Shown here: piece after piece, positions 61,990 to 64,000 of the stretch
Position numbering within the stretch: the first letter of the stretch is position 1
Layout of the letters: every line of letters begins with the position of its first letter
NCBI RefSeq assembly: GCF_037414475.1
Contig: NZ_CP147913.1
Location: forward strand, 9,806,501 to 9,870,500
DNA from: Myxococcus stipitatus
Lineage (GTDB): Bacteria; Myxococcota; Myxococcia; Myxococcales; Myxococcaceae
DNA length: 64,000 nucleotides
Direction of reading: 5' to 3'
Translations under genes and position numbers: made by a program
The notes under the pieces: model-generated
What the model was told of the DNA's origin: nothing
The model's input: only the letters and a program-made list of their open reading frames with translations
Database searches by the model: none

Positions 61990-63492
61990 ATGTCATCCCT
62001 TCGCGCGCACAGCGTGTCGTTCGCCTATTCCGACGCAGTCACCGTCCTCTCCGATATCGAGTTCCACCTGGCCGCGGGTTGGACCGGGCTTGTGGGCGCC
62101 AATGGCGCGGGCAAGTCCACCCTCTTGCGGATGCTCTCGGGGGAGCTGACGCCCACCGAGGGGCACTTCCAGTTCGATCCTCCTTCGCCTGTCCTGCGGC
62201 TGTGCCGGCAGGAGGTGGAGGAGCTCACGCCGGACATCTCCGAGTTCGCCGAGTCGTGGGACGGACTGGCGCGCAGGCTTCACGGGCAGCTGGGGCTGGA
62301 CGTCTCCGCGCTGGAGCGGTGGCCCACCCTGTCTCCGGGTGAGCGCAAGCGGTGGCAGGTGGGCGCGGCGTTGGCCGCAGAGCCGGATGTGCTGCTGCTC
62401 GATGAGCCCACGAACCATCTGGATGCGGAGGCTCGGACGTGGCTGGTCTCCGCGCTGCGGCGGTTCCGCGGAGTGGGCGTCGTGGTGTCACATGACAGGC
62501 CGCTTCTGGAGACGCTCACCTCCTCCACGCTTCGTGTTCATGGTGGGGATGCGCGGCTGTGGCCAGGGGCCTATTCCGCGGCGAAGCAGCACTGGGAGGC
62601 GGAGCGCGAGGCGGAGGTGGATGCGTATCAGCAGCGGCGCGCGGACCAGCGGCGCGCGGCGAAGATGCTGGACCAGGCGCGGCGGGAGCAACAGGGCGCG
62701 GATGCCTCGCGCAGCACGAGCAGACGGCTGAAGAGCAAGTACGACAACGATGCGCGGTCCATGGGCGCGAAGGTCACCGTGGGCTGGGCGGAGGCCCACG
62801 CGGGCCGTCGCGTGGGAATCCTCCGGCGAGAGCTGGAGCACGCCTCGGAGGCCGTGGGGGAGTTCACCGCGGACAAGACGTTGGGGCGCTCTGTCTTCGT
62901 CGACTACGCGCGCTCTCCCAATCCGTGGATCTTCACGTTGGACACGCCGGAGGTCCGCGCTGGGGAGGTCACGCTGTTGGGGCCGGTGAATCTGTCGGTG
63001 GGACGCGAGGCGCGCGTGCGCATCGAGGGCCCCAACGGCGCGGGCAAGAGCACCTTGGTTCGGGCGCTACTGGAGGGTGCGCGTGTGCCTCGGGAGCGCG
63101 TGCTGTATCTGCCTCAGGACGTTGGGGCCGAGGAGGCTCGGGCCACGTTGGATGCGGTGCGCTCACTGCCTCCCGAGGAGAAGGGGCGCGTCCTGTCGCT
63201 CGTCGCGGCGTTGGGTGTGGACCCAGAGCGGCTGCTGGGTTCGGAGCAGCCTTCACCGGGGGAGATTCGCAAGCTGCTCATCGCGCGGGGACTGGGACAG
63301 CATGCCTGGGCCCTGGTGCTCGATGAGCCCACCAATCACCTGGACCTGCCCTCCATCGAGCGGCTGGAGGCGGCCCTTCGCGAGTATCCGGGAGCGTTGC
63401 TCCTGGTGACTCACGACTCCGAGTTCGCTCGTGCCTGCACCACGGAGTGCTGGCGCGTGGAGCATGGTCAGGTGGAGGTATCGACCGGGTGA
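61990..63492 (+). CDS. ABC-F family ATP-binding protein
   Basis: 500 residues from ATG 61990, with AGGAG about 9 bp upstream. Two ATPase domains: Walker A GANGAGKST and GPNGAGKST, Walker B LLLDEPTNHLD and LVLDEPTNHLD, and signature variants LSPGERKRW and PSPGEIRKL. The inter-domain region is a charged helical linker (about 190-270; YQQRRADQRRAAKMLDQARREQQ). There are no membrane segments, so it is a soluble ABC-F protein. Such proteins act on ribosomes as translation factors or antibiotic-resistance proteins. Its 3' end overlaps the convergent epimerase gene by 25 bp. Confidence 0.93.
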   Translation: MSSLRAHSVSFAYSDAVTVLSDIEFHLAAGWTGLVGANGAGKSTLLRMLSGELTPTEGHFQFDPPSPVLRLCRQEVEELTPDISEFAESWDGLARRLHGQLGLDVSALERWPTLSPGERKRWQVGAALAAEPDVLLLDEPTNHLDAEARTWLVSALRRFRGVGVVVSHDRPLLETLTSSTLRVHGGDARLWPGAYSAAKQHWEAEREAEVDAYQQRRADQRRAAKMLDQARREQQGADASRSTSRRLKSKYDNDARSMGAKVTVGWAEAHAGRRVGILRRELEHASEAVGEFTADKTLGRSVFVDYARSPNPWIFTLDTPEVRAGEVTLLGPVNLSVGREARVRIEGPNGAGKSTLVRALLEGARVPRERVLYLPQDVGAEEARATLDAVRSLPPEEKGRVLSLVAALGVDPERLLGSEQPSPGEIRKLLIARGLGQHAWALVLDEPTNHLDLPSIERLEAALREYPGALLLVTHDSEFARACTTECWRVEHGQVEVSTG

Positions 63493-64000
63493 GGTTCGGT
63501 GGGCCGTGGCCTGGAGTGCTCACGATCCCAGGCCACGAGTCCCGCGAGTCCTTCATCCACGGACACGCGTGGATGAAAGCCCGTCTCCCGCTCCAGCGCG
63601 GAGGAGTCCGACCAGGTGGCCTCCATTTCACCGGGCTGGGCGGGCCGTGGGTTCAGCAGGGCCTGTGTTCCCGCGTGCCGCTCCAGCACGGCGACGAAGT
63701 CTCGCAAGGAGACGGGCTCGCCTCGGCCCACGTTGAGCAGCCGATACGGCGGCGCACCGGCGGGAGGCCTATCCAACACACGCACCACGGCCTCCGCCAC
63801 GTCGTCAACATGGGTGAAGTCCCGGCGCATGCGTCCTTCGCCGTACAGCTCGATGGGGAGCCCCTGGCGCAGGGCTCGGAGGAAGCGCAGGGGGGCCATG
63901 TCGGGGCGGCCCCAGGGGCCGTACACGGTGAAGAAGCGCAGCCCACTCGTGGGGAGCCCGTAGAGGTGGCTGTACGTGTGAGCGAGCAACTCTCCCGCGC
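63468..64000 (-). CDS. NAD-dependent sugar-nucleotide epimerase (5' truncated)
   Basis: The frame is open through the right edge, so only the C-terminal ~175 residues are present. They match extended SDR epimerases of the UDP-glucuronate 4-epimerase type: LRFFTVYGPWGRPDMAP, the GEGRMRRDFTHVDDVAEAVVRVLD segment, NVGRGEPVSLRDFVAVLE and the late TWSDSSALERETGFHP. The catalytic Tyr/Lys and the NAD-binding loop lie outside the window. Probable role: envelope polysaccharide precursor synthesis. Confidence 0.85.
   Translation of the reverse strand, partial: AGELLAHTYSHLYGLPTSGLRFFTVYGPWGRPDMAPLRFLRALRQGLPIELYGEGRMRRDFTHVDDVAEAVVRVLDRPPAGAPPYRLLNVGRGEPVSLRDFVAVLERHAGTQALLNPRPAQPGEMEATWSDSSALERETGFHPRVSVDEGLAGLVAWDREHSRPRPTEPHPVDTST

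Overview
The window is chromosomal DNA of a high-GC, delta-proteobacterial type, most likely a myxobacterium of the Myxococcus/Corallococcus/Cystobacter group. The signs are very strong G/C bias at third codon positions, a Ser/Thr kinase next to an FHA-GAF adenylate cyclase, a sigma-54 activator with GAF sensing, many lipoproteins with PDGG-rich linkers and thrombospondin type 3 repeats, a roadblock-domain protein and a carboxypeptidase-regulatory-repeat protein. No rRNA, tRNA, CRISPR array, insertion sequence, prophage or replication origin was recognised.

Layout. 0-10 kb is signalling: a truncated metallo-beta-lactamase-fold hydrolase, a GAF/sigma-54 activator, an unrecognised 775-residue protein, a small membrane protein, and a translationally coupled adenylate cyclase/Ser-Thr kinase pair. 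10-14 kb holds truD with an odd repeat-rich tail, then an ECF sigma/zinc anti-sigma/envelope protein operon. 14.5-17.4 kb is a coupled pair of FAD/[2Fe-2S] amine-dehydrogenase-type subunits. 17.7-23.4 kb is mixed: trypsin-like lipoprotein, SDR protein without its catalytic Tyr/Lys, universal stress protein, EamA-type permease, secreted beta-helix protein, acyltransferase and exonuclease III.

23.5-39.9 kb is the largest coherent block. A lipoprotein joining an amidohydrolase, TSP3 repeats and a lamin-tail domain is divergent from a 1778-residue multicopper oxidase. The oxidase is followed by a beta-propeller protein, a tandem SCO protein, a cytochrome c/periplasmic-binding-protein fusion and a convergent two-component system. 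Together they look like an envelope copper-dependent oxidation and electron-transfer module with its own sensing.

40-50.9 kb has an alpha/beta hydrolase, a phytanoyl-CoA dioxygenase-like protein, a GAF/PAS histidine kinase with a degenerate receiver, a WbqC-family protein, an AAA+ ATPase with a repetitive (E/D)RR tail, a PDZ/carboxypeptidase-regulatory protein and a roadblock protein. 51.4-55.8 kb is the most unusual part: a lower-GC pair encoding a two-HKD phospholipase D fused to an Ulp1-like (clan CE) cysteine protease, and a DUF2235/Tle-like lipase. Neither has a signal peptide. This looks like an uncharacterised effector or toxin locus. 55.9-64 kb returns to core functions: dnaE2 behind a likely LexA box, a secreted protein, the NfeD/SPFH pair, an ABC-F ATPase and a truncated sugar-nucleotide epimerase.

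Many genes are coupled by ATGA or GTGA overlaps (8073, 12218, 15868, 35132, 39248, 60632). Several convergent gene ends overlap by a few codons. All functional assignments rest on motifs read by eye; no database search was possible.
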